A stretch of 64,000 bases of DNA from contig JAHJOK010000075.1 in NCBI GenBank assembly GCA_018820205.1, forward strand, positions 186,001 to 250,000, read 5' to 3'. The DNA comes from Alphaproteobacteria bacterium. Its GTDB lineage: Bacteria; Pseudomonadota; Alphaproteobacteria; Caulobacterales; Caulobacteraceae. Position 1 is the stretch's first letter. Each line of letters begins with the position of its first letter. Positions 1 to 10,532 of this stretch are shown here, piece after piece. The position numbers and the translations under genes were made by a program. Under the pieces are notes generated by a model. That model made no database searches. It was not told the DNA's origin and was given only the letters and a program-made list of their open reading frames with translations.

Positions 1-1513
1 GATAGCGGGCGAGGGCGCCGGCCTGGTCACCTTCGCGACGAAGCCCGTCGCCGACCTTGATCGACGATACGCTGAGCTCGCGCGCGAGATCGACCGAGGC
101 GGGATCGGCCGCCGACAGTCGCTCGGCCATCTGCAGGCCGTTCTGATAGCGCGCCAGCGCCCCGGCCTGATCGCCCTGCGCCAGCAGCAGGTCGCCGACC
201 TTGTTGAGTGCGATGATCACCTGTCGCGCGGCGAACGCGGACGCCGGGTCCGCCGCCGACAGCCGCTGCGCGATCTCCAGGCTTCGACGGTAATACGTCA
301 TCGCGCCGTCGGCGTCGCCCTGTTCGACCAGGATGTCGCCGGCCCTGCCGAGAGCAACGCCCAGGTCATCGGCGCGAGCAGCCGACGTCGGGTCGGCCGC
401 CGACAACAGTTCGAAGATTTCCAGGCTCTGCCGATAAAGCTCGAGCGCGCCATCGAGATCGCCCTGGCTGACCAGCACGGAGCCCACCTTGTTGAGCGTC
501 AGGGCGAGATCCCGTGCGCCCTGGGTCGAACCTGGTTCATCCTCCGCCACGGTCATGGACAGACCCAGGGCCCGCTGAAAATGCAGCAATGCGCCGTCTC
601 GGTCGCCCTGGCTCAACAGGACATCCCCGATCGCGTTCAGCGACACATTCAGGTTCCGCAACCGATCGGTCGCGTCGGGCTCGGCCGCCGCCAGCCGTTC
701 CGCGATCTGCAGATTGCGCCGATAGCGCTCCAGCGCTCCGGCGCGGTCGCCCCGGGTCAGAAGAATCTCCGCCGTCTCGGCCAGGGCGACGGATTGCTCA
801 TAATCGTCATTGGCATTCTCGCCCGCCTGATCCGCCGCCTGCAAGGCACGGTCGCCGGCGCCGGCCGACTGATAGAGGCGGGTCAGTTCGATCCAGTCCC
901 AGAAGGCGCCGGGATCGAGGCGGGTGACCTCCTCATAGCGGGCGATGACGGCGGCCGTGTCGAACGCCGGGTCGCCCAGTCCCTTGGCGTCCAGCGCGAG
1001 CTGGGCGATCTCTCGGGCCTCGGCCGCACTCTCCATATCGGCCCGGACCCGGCGGGCCGCGTCGCGGGCTTCGCGCAGATCGTCCAGGACCGCGATGGCG
1101 CCCGCGCGATCTCCGGCGTTGAACCGGGCCAGAGCCGCGACACCTTCGGGGGTCGCGGCGATGCTTTCGACCGCGTCACGGAAGGCTGCGATCTCGCGCG
1201 CATAGGCGCCGTTGTCCTCGGCCAGACTGGCGACGAGACCGTCCTGGGCGGCGACCAGTCGGGCCTCCAGTTCGGCCGCGCGCGCGGCGCCGGCCGCCAC
1301 GGCCGCGTCGTAATCGGCCCTGAGTGCGGCGATCTCGGCCTGGCGCGCCCGGTCCCGGGCCGAGGCTCTGCGCTCGATTTCCTCGGCGGTCGTGCTGGAG
1401 CCGACCAGCGTCGCGCCGATCTCGACCCGCGCGTTGACCGAGGCCGACGCCGCACAGGGCGCGAGGATCACGACGGCTGCGGGCGCCAGCCAGAGCCAGG
1501 AAGATCGCATCAT
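1..1513 (-). CDS. Tetratricopeptide-repeat protein with signal peptide, C-terminus cut by the window edge
   Basis: Open minus-strand frame from ATG at 1513 (MMRSSWLWLAPAAVVILAPCAASA...) to the edge; repeated ~50-aa units such as LNKVGDLLLAQGDQAGALARYQ...AERLSAADPAS. Absent from the ORF track because no stop lies in the window. Confidence 0.8.
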   Translation of the reverse strand, partial: MMRSSWLWLAPAAVVILAPCAASASVNARVEIGATLVGSSTTAEEIERRASARDRARQAEIAALRADYDAAVAAGAARAAELEARLVAAQDGLVASLAEDNGAYAREIAAFRDAVESIAATPEGVAALARFNAGDRAGAIAVLDDLREARDAARRVRADMESAAEAREIAQLALDAKGLGDPAFDTAAVIARYEEVTRLDPGAFWDWIELTRLYQSAGAGDRALQAADQAGENANDDYEQSVALAETAEILLTRGDRAGALERYRRNLQIAERLAAAEPDATDRLRNLNVSLNAIGDVLLSQGDRDGALLHFQRALGLSMTVAEDEPGSTQGARDLALTLNKVGSVLVSQGDLDGALELYRQSLEIFELLSAADPTSAARADDLGVALGRAGDILVEQGDADGAMTYYRRSLEIAQRLSAADPASAFAARQVIIALNKVGDLLLAQGDQAGALARYQNGLQMAERLSAADPASVDLARELSVSSIKVGDGLRREGDQAGALARY

Positions 1514-1610
1514 CGGGCCGCCCGTTCGCAACGGCCGTCGCCGACCTGTCGGGGGCGAGCATCCGGATGGATCGGCGTTTCGTCAACCGACGGTCTCCGA
1601 CCGGGTCGGG

Positions 1611-2405
1611 CTATTCCGGCTGGAACACCCGGACGTAGTCGATCTGCATCGTCTGGGGGAAGGCCGTGTCGTCGATGCCCTCGGCGCCGCCCCAGTCGCC
1701 GCCGACGGCGACGTTCAGGATCATGTGGAACGGGACGTCGAAGGGCCAGGTGGACTTGTCGCCCGCCCCGTCGTTGTCGAAACGGTAGTAGGCCCTGTCG
1801 TCGATGGAGAAGACGACCGCGTCCGGCGTCCAGTCGACCTGATAGCGGTGAAAGGCGTCGCAGGCGTCGGGGACGGCGATCTCCGCCCCACGCTGTGTTC
1901 CGGCCACATGGTTGTAGGCGTCGGTGTGGACCGTGCCGTGGACGATGCCGGGGTTGTGGCCGACGTGCTCCATGATGTCGATTTCGCCGTCCATGGGCCA
2001 GGTCTCCAGATCGACCGGCAGCATCCAGATGGCCGGCCACGAGCCTCGCCCGCAGGGGATTTTCGCGCGGACCTCGTACCGGCCGTAGGTCCAGCCCCCG
2101 GTGCTGATCAAACGCGCCGAGGTATAGGCCTGACCGCCGCTGTCGGGGAGGTCCAGGGTCTCGCGGCGGGCGGTGATGATCAGGCGCCCGTCCTCGACGC
2201 GGGCGTTCTCGGGCCGATCGGCGGAATAGTACTGGCGTTCGTTGTTGTACCAGCCGGTGGGGTTGGCATGGGTGTCGTAGGACCACAGGCCGGGGTCGGG
2301 CAGACCTTGGGTCGAGAACTCGTCGGCCCAGACCAGCCGGTGGCCGGTCGGCGCCTCCTGGACAGGGGATGCGAGGGCGCCCAGGGCGGACAGCAGCAGG
2401 ATCAT
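1611..2405 (-). CDS. Glycoside hydrolase family 16 protein
   Basis: GH16 catalytic motif GEIDIMEHVG, W/Y-rich beta-jelly-roll pattern, N-terminal signal-like MILLLSALGALA. Confidence 0.9.
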   Translation of the reverse strand: MILLLSALGALASPVQEAPTGHRLVWADEFSTQGLPDPGLWSYDTHANPTGWYNNERQYYSADRPENARVEDGRLIITARRETLDLPDSGGQAYTSARLISTGGWTYGRYEVRAKIPCGRGSWPAIWMLPVDLETWPMDGEIDIMEHVGHNPGIVHGTVHTDAYNHVAGTQRGAEIAVPDACDAFHRYQVDWTPDAVVFSIDDRAYYRFDNDGAGDKSTWPFDVPFHMILNVAVGGDWGGAEGIDDTAFPQTMQIDYVRVFQPE

Positions 2406-2500
2406 CTCAGACTCTCCGGGCCGGCGGGCCGTCGCTGGCGACCCCATCGTGCCAGAGCCGGCCGCCGCGATCCAGCGGCGGCCGGAACCGGATCAGTGCG

Positions 2501-2848
2501 TCAGCTTTCGAAGACGGGCTCGAACCCGCCCCACATCATCCGCTTGCCATCGAACGGCATGTCCATGCCCTCGAAGCGGGGGTCCGTCATCATCTTTTCC
2601 CAGGCGGCGTCGGCGGTCGCCTTGTCGGGCCATTTCAGCCACGAGAAGACGACGACCTCCCCCTCTTTCAGCTTCACCGCCAGGTCGAACCCGGTTTCCT
2701 TCCCGGCGGGAACGTTGTCGCCCCAGGTCTCGACCTGTTCGAGGGCGCCGAACTCCTTGAACAGGGGCCAGCTGACCTCGGCGGACTTGATGTAGCGGTC
2801 CTTGTTCTCAGCCGGCACGGGAATGAGAAAGCCGGTCACGTAAGCCAT
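2501..2848 (-). CDS. DUF1428 family protein
   Basis: MAYVTGFLIPVPAENKDRYIKSAE...VFSWLKWPDKATADAAWEKMMTDPRF pattern. Confidence 0.85.
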   Translation of the reverse strand: MAYVTGFLIPVPAENKDRYIKSAEVSWPLFKEFGALEQVETWGDNVPAGKETGFDLAVKLKEGEVVVFSWLKWPDKATADAAWEKMMTDPRFEGMDMPFDGKRMMWGGFEPVFES

Positions 2849-2969
2849 CTTGGTTCTCCTTCGAAGGGGCCGTTGGTCGCGACACGGTCGCTTCCGACTT
2901 GAGGCCCTGTGGGTGGATGTTCAGCGGTCAGACTGGTCCGGATATCGGAAAGGGTCTTGTACGGAATCG

Positions 2970-3461
2970 TCAGCCGGCCGCGTCGGCGGCGGCCTCCAGG
3001 GCGGCGATGTCGATCTTCTTCATGGTCATCATGGCCTCGAACGCGGCCTTGGCCCGCGCGGGGTTCGGATCGGCATAGAAGGCCATCAGCCGTTTGGGCG
3101 TGATCTGCCAGTTGACGCCCCAGCGATCCTTGCACCAGCCGCACTGGCTTTCCTGACCGCCGGCGCCGACGATGGCGTCCCACAGCCTGTCCGTCTCGGC
3201 CTGGTCGTCGGTGTGGATCATGAACGAGACGGCCTCGGACTGGGGGAACTGCGGTCCGCCGTTCAGACCCACGTAGGACCGGCCGGCCAGGGTGAACTCG
3301 ACCACCAGTTCGTCGCCTTGCCGGGACGAGGGATTGTCCGAGGGACTGGCGAAGGCGGAGTCGATGCGGCTGTCGGGCAGGCCCAGCGACATGTAGAATT
3401 CGGCGGCGGGTTTCGCCTGACCGAGGTCGTACCAGAGGCACGGCGTGATCTTGTCGGGCAC
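2970..3461 (-). CDS. VOC family (PhnB-like/3-demethylubiquinone methyltransferase-like fold) protein
   Basis: ITPCLWYDLGQAKPAAEFYMSLGL...GGQESQCGWCKDRWGVNWQITPK; likely GTG start at 3461 (VPDKITPC). Confidence 0.85.
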   Translation of the reverse strand: MPDKITPCLWYDLGQAKPAAEFYMSLGLPDSRIDSAFASPSDNPSSRQGDELVVEFTLAGRSYVGLNGGPQFPQSEAVSFMIHTDDQAETDRLWDAIVGAGGQESQCGWCKDRWGVNWQITPKRLMAFYADPNPARAKAAFEAMMTMKKIDIAALEAAADAAG

Positions 3462-3567
3462 GGAAGGCTCCTTGTTGGCGGTGTGAGAACGCGGAACGGA
3501 CGTCTCGGCTCCTCCGACGGGGCGCCGACGTTGCGACTCATAGCCACGACAGTTATATAAGGCAACT

Positions 3568-4269
3568 ATGAAGTTAGAAAAACTAACCACTGAAGGCGCG
3601 ACCCGATCGGCGCGGCGTTACGACGACGCCTGCGGGGCGGCGCATGCGCTGGATCTGGTGGGCGAACGCTGGGCCCTGCTGGTGATCCGCGAGATGATGT
3701 TCGGGCCGCGCCGGTTCGGCGAACTGAAGGCCAGTCTGACCGGCATCAGCGCCAATGTCCTGACCCAGAAGCTGGAGGGTCTGGAGGGCGCCGGGGTGGT
3801 CGTGCGGCGCAGGCTGCCGCCGCCCGCCTCGGTCCAGGTCTATGATCTGACGGACTGGGGGCGCGAGATCCGGCCGGTGTTCGGCATGCTGGGGATGTGG
3901 GCGGCCCGCTCGCCCAGTCACGACCCGACCCTGCCGCTCAGCCCCATCTCGCTGATGATGTCGTTCCAGACGATGTTCCACGCCGAGCGGGCCGGGGGCC
4001 TGGTCGTGACGGTCGCGTTCCGGTTCGGCGACGACCGGTTCACCGCGCGGGTTTCACAGGCGCACCTGACCATCGAGCGCGGCGAGATCGCGGACGCGGA
4101 CGTGACGATAAGCGGATCACCGCCGGCTCTGGCGGGACATGTCTATGGCGGTCAGCCGCTGGGGGCCCTGATCGACGCGGGCGCGCTGGCGGTCGAGGGC
4201 GACCTCGATGCGCTGGAGCGGTTCGCGGCGCTGTTCAGCCTGCCGCCCAAGGTGGGTGCGGCGGCCTAG
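3568..4269 (+). CDS. HxlR-family winged-helix transcriptional regulator with SCP2-like C-terminal domain
   Basis: LVGERWALLVIREMMFGPRRFGELKASLTGISANVLTQKLEGLEGAGVVVRR; divergent from the VOC gene. Confidence 0.88.
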   Translation: MKLEKLTTEGATRSARRYDDACGAAHALDLVGERWALLVIREMMFGPRRFGELKASLTGISANVLTQKLEGLEGAGVVVRRRLPPPASVQVYDLTDWGREIRPVFGMLGMWAARSPSHDPTLPLSPISLMMSFQTMFHAERAGGLVVTVAFRFGDDRFTARVSQAHLTIERGEIADADVTISGSPPALAGHVYGGQPLGALIDAGALAVEGDLDALERFAALFSLPPKVGAAA

Positions 4270-4475
4270 GCCAGAATATCCAGCAGGGCGCCGGCCATGT
4301 CGTCGGCGGTCCGCATGACCCCGGCGTTGGCGAAGAAGGCGGTCCTGGCTCCGATCCGTTCGACCATCTCGGTCTCAAGATTTTCGAGGGGCGCCCGGGC
4401 GGTGCGCACGGCGCTCTGTTCGAACCGCGCCGAGGCGGCGGCCATGCCCGACGCGGCGATCGACGAGGCGATCAT
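4266..4475 (-). CDS. 69-aa miniprotein resembling flagellar rod FlgC/FlgB termini
   Basis: MIASSIAASGMAAASARFEQSA...EMVERIGARTAFFANAGVMRTADDMAGALLDILA resembles FlgC C-terminal EMV.LI.ARRAYEAN..V..T.DEM...LLD; ATGA overlap with the upstream gene. Confidence 0.65.
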   Translation of the reverse strand: MIASSIAASGMAAASARFEQSAVRTARAPLENLETEMVERIGARTAFFANAGVMRTADDMAGALLDILA

Positions 4476-6157
4476 CGCGAGATCCTCAGGTTCTCGATCG
4501 CGCCGGCGATCCGGTCGAAGGCTGCCCCGATACCCGAGGCGCTGCTGACCGGGAAATAATGACTGTCGTCAGTGGCGCAGCGTCGCAGCACCGTCTGGGC
4601 GTCGGAGTCGACCTGGACCGCGATCGTATAGACTTCGATGTTCGTCGAGGCGGCCTTCATGTTTCCGCACATGTCTTCGACGCTCGTGGTGGGATGGTCG
4701 AAACGGTTGTCCATCCGGGTGCGCCGGGCGTCGTTGCTGCCCGAGGTGATGCCCAGGCGGTTCTGCCAGATATAGCCCAGGCCGTTGTAATAGCTGTCGT
4801 TTGGATTGCCGGTGTCGGTCAGGACGTTCTCGCCGTCCGTCATGATGATGATGATCTTCTGCAGGCGCTCGGAGTTATAAGGCCGACCATCCCCGAACGG
4901 CGCATTGGGAGACAGGGTGTGCCAACCCCACATAGCGCCCAGGGGGACGTTGGTGTTGCCGGTCGCGACCATGTTGTTCACCGCCGTTCGCAGTTGGCCG
5001 TAATCGTCGGTCAGGCGAATGATCGGCTGCAGCGAACATCCTTGGTTCGGGCCGAAGCTGGTCGTCATCGATCCTCTGCGCGACGTCGAGTATTTGCTGA
5101 CCTTTTTCAGCCTGGCGAAGAACTCGTCGGTCCGCGTCGAGGAGCTGTTATAGTATCCGAACGGATAGTAGTTGGAATCTCGGGAGCCGTCTTCGACGTA
5201 GTCGTTTCGGTCGGCGTTGCTGCTGTTCAGCCAGTTGGACCACGTCGAGTCGCGCGGATAGTCGTCACCGTCCGGTTCGTCCGGGGAAAAATAGGGGACG
5301 AACATTGTCGCCTGGTTGCTCGAAGAGGGTGCGGTATCGCGGATGTCGTAAGGTTGAGGGCGCGATTCGACGCAGCCGCCCCAGGTCGTGTTCAATCGCT
5401 GGAACAGGGTGAAACGGCCGACGCCGGTGTCGAAGATACCGTAGGTCCCGGTTGATCCGGTATGGTTGTTCGCGTTGGACATATAACTGGGCACGGAGTT
5501 CGATCCGCCCTGGGCCACGCGAACGGTCATGGAGAACGGCACCAGCGACACCTTGATCGCATCTTCCTCGATCGAACGCGCGTCGGCCGCCTGCAGACGG
5601 TTGATCAGGTCGATGGCGGCGGCCTTGGTGTTGGTCAGCTTGGAGCCGGCCATCGAGCCGGTGTTGTCCAGCACCAGTGCGACCTCGATCCGGTTGTTGG
5701 AGCGCAGCACCTCGGAATGGGCGTTGACCGGCAGCTGGTCGTCCAGGAACTGGCCATAGGGCGGCAGGAAGATGTTGGCGACCAGGGCGGTCACATTGAC
5801 CCGTGCGTCGGCGACGACCGCGCCGGTGTTGTCCAGGCGGAAGGTGGTCAGGTCTTCCAGCAGGGTGATCTCGCTGTAGGGCGCCAGGTTGGCGCGCAGG
5901 GAGGCCAGGCCGACGCGGGTGATGTCGGCGTCCGAAGTGAACTGCGACCGCGCGGCCGCCAGGGTCGCGGCGTCCAGCGCGTCCTGCAGGTTCATCCGCA
6001 CCGTGGAGGCCCGGTGGATGTCCACTCCGCCCAGGCTCATCAGGATCAGCACCGGCAGGACGATGGCGAAGATCATCGCGACATTGCCCCGGACGTCGGA
6101 CGCGAAACGCCGGCAGAAGGCCGTCACGCGGCTTGCTGTCCGTTTCACGATCGTCAT
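4472..6157 (-). CDS. TadE/TadG-like pilus assembly protein with VWA domain
   Basis: FASDVRGNVAMIFAIVLPVLILMSLGGVDIHRASTVRMNLQDALDAATLAAA N-terminus; VWA motif VALVLDNTGSMAGSK. Confidence 0.88.
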   Translation of the reverse strand: MTIVKRTASRVTAFCRRFASDVRGNVAMIFAIVLPVLILMSLGGVDIHRASTVRMNLQDALDAATLAAARSQFTSDADITRVGLASLRANLAPYSEITLLEDLTTFRLDNTGAVVADARVNVTALVANIFLPPYGQFLDDQLPVNAHSEVLRSNNRIEVALVLDNTGSMAGSKLTNTKAAAIDLINRLQAADARSIEEDAIKVSLVPFSMTVRVAQGGSNSVPSYMSNANNHTGSTGTYGIFDTGVGRFTLFQRLNTTWGGCVESRPQPYDIRDTAPSSSNQATMFVPYFSPDEPDGDDYPRDSTWSNWLNSSNADRNDYVEDGSRDSNYYPFGYYNSSSTRTDEFFARLKKVSKYSTSRRGSMTTSFGPNQGCSLQPIIRLTDDYGQLRTAVNNMVATGNTNVPLGAMWGWHTLSPNAPFGDGRPYNSERLQKIIIIMTDGENVLTDTGNPNDSYYNGLGYIWQNRLGITSGSNDARRTRMDNRFDHPTTSVEDMCGNMKAASTNIEVYTIAVQVDSDAQTVLRRCATDDSHYFPVSSASGIGAAFDRIAGAIENLRISR

Positions 6158-6247
6158 GGCCCACCCGTGATCCCGCACGGCCCCGATGGGAACCGCAATC
6201 GATCTCGCTTAGCGCGTCTCGGTTAAGGCTTCGGATAGGGCGGACGG

Positions 6248-6955
<708 letters not shown>

Positions 6956-7009
6956 CGATCCCTCCCGATACGGAGTGTTCGCCCGGAACCGTGGCCGCGC
7001 AAGGGCGGA

Positions 7010-7132
7010 TCAGGCGCCGTTCACGTCCCACAGGAAGATCACGGCCAGCAACCCCGCGACCACGAGCCCCAGGATGGCGACGGCCATGCAGCCGAAGGCG
7101 AACCTCGGAGTCTGCCCGCCCTGTCGACCCAT
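7010..7132 (-). CDS. 40-aa single-TM hypothetical protein
   Basis: MGRQGGQTPRFAFGCMAVAILGLVVAGLLAVIFLWDVNGA; hydrophobic helix; located between two same-strand genes. Confidence 0.55.
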   Translation of the reverse strand: MGRQGGQTPRFAFGCMAVAILGLVVAGLLAVIFLWDVNGA

Positions 7133-7188
7133 CGGAATCCCCTGTTCGCCGAGGGACGATAGGGCGTGTCGCGCGACGATGTCGAGGG

Positions 7189-8154
7189 TCAGACCTCGAC
7201 CACGCCCGCATGGCCGTCTTCGTCGGCCCAGGCGACCCGTCGGGCGTCGGGGCTCAGGGCCAGGGCGACGATCGGCGAACCCTTCTCGGCCTTGATGAAG
7301 TTCAGGCCCTGACCGGCGGGGTCGGCGACCCAGACGCGACCATCGGCCAGACCCGCCGCGACCACGCCGTGGGCCGTGTCGGCCGCGACCAGACCGACCA
7401 GGGTGCTGTCGTCGAAACCGATCTCGGACGCCTCGCGCCCCATCGGTCCGTTTGAGCCGCTGAAGGGCCACAGCACCACGCCCTGGGCCCCCGAGGTGGC
7501 GAGAAGCGCGCCCTTCGACAGAAAGGCCAGCGACCGGATCTTGGACGGATAGCCGCCCATCCGCATGTTCTTCGCATCCTTCAGCCGCCAGCCGTGCAAC
7601 TGCATGTCCTGCATGGTGGTGACGACGAAGGCGCCGTCGGGCGAAAAGGCGACCCCGGTGTGCGATCCGGCCCAGGTCAGTTTGGTCGGCTTCTGCTCGG
7701 CGATGCGGGCGAACCACAGGCAGGTCCCGCCATAGGTCGAGGTCGCCACGCGCCGTCCCTTGGGGTCGAAGGCCACGCCGGACACGGTCCGCTCGTGCTG
7801 AAAGTCACGGCGGAAACCGGCGTCGGTCGCGTCGATGACGGACAGGGTCCGGCCGGAAGAGAAGGCGATCAGATGGGTCTGCGGCGAAGCGTCGATGGCG
7901 TCGATCCACTGGCCTTTCGCCGTGGCCAGCACGCCGGCCTCGCCCTTGCGGCTCCAGATCACCCGGCCGTCGTCGCCGCCGGTGACCAGACCGTCCCCGG
8001 ACGGGTGGACCACGGCGCACAGGATAGCTCCGTCATGGACGGCGTCGAAGGTCCGGCCCTCGAACCGCACCGTGCCGTCGCCGAGCGCGAAGACCGCGCC
8101 GGTCGCTTCGAAATGGGCCGAGGTGACCTGGGCGTCGAACTGGAACCGGGTCAA
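7189..8154 (-). CDS. WD40-repeat protein
   Basis: Beta-propeller-like repeats (FDPKGRRVATSTYGG, FSPDGAFVVTTMQD, LSPDARRVAWADEDGHAGVVEV); probable TTG start overlapping the upstream TGA (TTGA). Confidence 0.75.
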   Translation of the reverse strand: MTRFQFDAQVTSAHFEATGAVFALGDGTVRFEGRTFDAVHDGAILCAVVHPSGDGLVTGGDDGRVIWSRKGEAGVLATAKGQWIDAIDASPQTHLIAFSSGRTLSVIDATDAGFRRDFQHERTVSGVAFDPKGRRVATSTYGGTCLWFARIAEQKPTKLTWAGSHTGVAFSPDGAFVVTTMQDMQLHGWRLKDAKNMRMGGYPSKIRSLAFLSKGALLATSGAQGVVLWPFSGSNGPMGREASEIGFDDSTLVGLVAADTAHGVVAAGLADGRVWVADPAGQGLNFIKAEKGSPIVALALSPDARRVAWADEDGHAGVVEV

Positions 8155-8597
8155 GCGGGGGCGCTTTCGCCGAATCCGGCGGCGGGTAGGGCCGGCTCGC
8201 AGCGGATCAGCCGGCTGTCGGCCACGGCGGCCTGACGATGGATCACGGCGGCCTGGTATTCGGGATCGCGCAGCATGTCGGCGAACGCCTGGGCCGTCGG
8301 ATACCGGGCGATGAAGGCCAGGTCCCAGGCTTCCTCCGCCGGGCCGATCAGGGTGATCTCGGGCCGGCCGAGCCACAGCTGTTCTCCGCCGACCCGGTCG
8401 AACGGGGCGGCGGCCCCCTTGCCATAGGCGGAATAGGCTTCAGCCCCGGTCAGGCCCGCATCGGCCTTCGCGTGATCGGCCGGGTAGTCGGCCCGATCCC
8501 TGAACCGCAGCAGATTGATCATGGCGATGGGCCGGTCGGACGGCAGCTCGCGGAACGCGGTCATGGCGGCCTTCGTGGGGTCGATGTGGCCTACCAT
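8151..8597 (-). CDS. DUF1330 domain protein
   Basis: MINLLRFRDRADYP...AYSAYGKGAAAPFDRVGGEQLWLGRPEITLIG...FADMLRDPEYQAAVIHRQAAVADSRLIRC. Confidence 0.85.
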   Translation of the reverse strand: MVGHIDPTKAAMTAFRELPSDRPIAMINLLRFRDRADYPADHAKADAGLTGAEAYSAYGKGAAAPFDRVGGEQLWLGRPEITLIGPAEEAWDLAFIARYPTAQAFADMLRDPEYQAAVIHRQAAVADSRLIRCEPALPAAGFGESAPA

Positions 8598-9274
8598 GCG
8601 ATTTCCCGCCCGCTGTAATCGACGAATTTGTGGACGTGGGCGCCCGCGTGCGCCTTCAACTGATCAGCCATCCCAGTGACGCTGGTCTCCACATCGATAT
8701 CGGCCCCTGCTCCGCCCATGTCGGTCTTGACCCAGCCGGGATGAACCGAAAGCACGGTCACGCCCCGGTCCTTTGCGTCCGTCAGCCACAGCGAGCGGGC
8801 AAAGCCGTTCTGGGCCGTCTTGGTGGCGCGGTAGACAGCCATGGCGCCGCTGGCGTTCTCGGCGATTGAGCCCATGGCGCTGGACATGAAGGCGAGGACG
8901 CCGTTCTGTTCGCGCACGTGACCGACCAGAGCGTGGGCCAGTCGAACCGGGCCGAAGACATTGGTCCGCATGGCGTGATCCAGTTCGGCCGGATCGGCGT
9001 TCGCGACGCTGCGGGGGCCGGAGATCCCGGCGTTGATGAGGACGATGTCGAGCGGTCCTTTCAACTCGGTCGCCAGCCGCCCGATGTCGGCGTCCGACGT
9101 CACGTCGGCCCGATGGATCGTCAGCCGCTCGGCGCCGGACAGTCCCTTCAGGTCAGGCTCGTCCTCGGCCTTCCTGACCGTGGCGATGACCTCAAAGCCC
9201 CGTTTCAGATGTTCGGCGACGAGGCCCAGACCGAGCCCGCGTGAGGCGCCGACGATGAGGATGGATTGGGTCAT
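8591..9274 (-). CDS. Short-chain dehydrogenase/reductase
   Basis: ILIVGASRGLGLGL Rossmann motif; NAGISG; YRATKTAQNG active-site region. Confidence 0.9.
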   Translation of the reverse strand: MTQSILIVGASRGLGLGLVAEHLKRGFEVIATVRKAEDEPDLKGLSGAERLTIHRADVTSDADIGRLATELKGPLDIVLINAGISGPRSVANADPAELDHAMRTNVFGPVRLAHALVGHVREQNGVLAFMSSAMGSIAENASGAMAVYRATKTAQNGFARSLWLTDAKDRGVTVLSVHPGWVKTDMGGAGADIDVETSVTGMADQLKAHAGAHVHKFVDYSGREIAW

Positions 9275-9288
9275 GAGGTCACTCCGGT

Positions 9289-10392
9289 TCAAGCCGCGCA
9301 GCTTTCGAACCCGGCCTTCAGCGCGGCCTCGTCGAGGTCGCGGCCGATGAAGACGGCGCGGGACCAGCGGCGTTCGGTCTTGCCCCATTCGCGCTGCAGG
9401 TCGCCCTCCAGAATCATGTGCACGGCCTGGAAGACCAGACGGCGATCCTCGCCCTGCACGTCGATGATCCCCTTGGCGCGCAGGATGTCCTGCCCCTTTT
9501 CGCCCAGCAGCTTGTCCAGCCAGGCGGTGAATTTCACGCCGTTCATCGGTCGGTCGAGCGACAGGGACACGCCCTTGATGTCGTCGCCGTGGTCGTGACC
9601 GCGTGCGCCGTGACCGTGGTCATGATCGTGCGCATGATGGTCATGGTCGTGATCGTGGCCGCAGTGTTCGTCGTGGACGTGGGCGTCCTCGCCATGCGCC
9701 GGGCCAGAGCCGGAGCTGGCGAAGGCGGGGTGGATGTCGAGAATCCGCTCCAGGTCGAAACCGTGCAGGCCCAGCACCTGATCCAGCGGCACGTTGGCGC
9801 GTTCGGCGCGGGTGATGGGCGCCAGCGGGTTCAGCGCGCGCAGACGCGCCTCGACCGCCGTCAGTTCGGCCGGGGTGGCCAGGTCGGTCTTGTTGAGGAT
9901 GATGCGGTCGGCGAAGGCGACCTGTTCGCGCGCCTCTTTCGAATCGTCCAGCCGCGCCATCACGTGTTTGGCGTCGACGAGGGCGGTGACGCTGTCCAGG
10001 GTCGTCTTGGCCTTGACGTCGTCGTCGACGAAGAAGGTCTGGGCCACCGGGCCGGGATCCGCCAGGCCCGTCGTCTCGACGATGATGGCGTCGAACGCGG
10101 GGGCGCCGGGCTTCTGGCGTTTCATCAGGCCGGAGACGACGCGGATCAGGTCGCCGCGCACGGTGCAGCAGACGCAGCCGTTGTTCATCTCGAACACATC
10201 TTCGTCGGCGCCGACGACCAGGTCGTTGTCGATGCCGATCTCGCCGAACTCGTTGACGATCACGGCGTAGCGCTTGCCGTGGTCCTCGGTCAGGATCCGG
10301 TTCAGCAATGTGGTCTTGCCCGCGCCGAGATAGCCGGTGAGGACGGTGACGGGGATCTTGCCTGAGGCGTTGGCGGAGGAGGTGTCGGTCAT
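9289..10392 (-). CDS. CobW/COG0523 family GTPase, putative metallochaperone
   Basis: [15 protein letters not shown] Walker [11 protein letters not shown] metal motif, His-rich loop [29 protein letters not shown]. Confidence 0.93.
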   Translation of the reverse strand: MTDTSSANASGKIPVTVLTGYLGAGKTTLLNRILTEDHGKRYAVIVNEFGEIGIDNDLVVGADEDVFEMNNGCVCCTVRGDLIRVVSGLMKRQKPGAPAFDAIIVETTGLADPGPVAQTFFVDDDVKAKTTLDSVTALVDAKHVMARLDDSKEAREQVAFADRIILNKTDLATPAELTAVEARLRALNPLAPITRAERANVPLDQVLGLHGFDLERILDIHPAFASSGSGPAHGEDAHVHDEHCGHDHDHDHHAHDHDHGHGARGHDHGDDIKGVSLSLDRPMNGVKFTAWLDKLLGEKGQDILRAKGIIDVQGEDRRLVFQAVHMILEGDLQREWGKTERRWSRAVFIGRDLDEAALKAGFESCAA

Positions 10393-10452
10393 CCGCCCCA
10401 TCTAGGGTCGCCGACGACGCGCCGAAAGGCCCGTGGGCCGGTGGCCGCAACG

Positions 10453-10481
10453 AAAACCCCCGCCGCTCGCGCGACGGGGGT
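10453..10481 (-). terminator. Rho-independent terminator downstream of the 10533-10790 gene
   Basis: On minus strand ACCCCCG...CGGGGGTTTT; stem arms 10457-10462 and 10475-10480. Confidence 0.75.
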
Positions 10482-10532
10482 CCGATCTCTTCCGAAGTCT
10501 CGGCCGGGGGTCATGACGCCCCGGTCAGGCCC

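Noticed and set aside
7189-8376. Longer WD40 ORF starting at 8376
   Set aside because: The N-terminal portion is out-of-frame DUF1330 sequence; TTG at 8154 overlapping the DUF1330 stop is more plausible.
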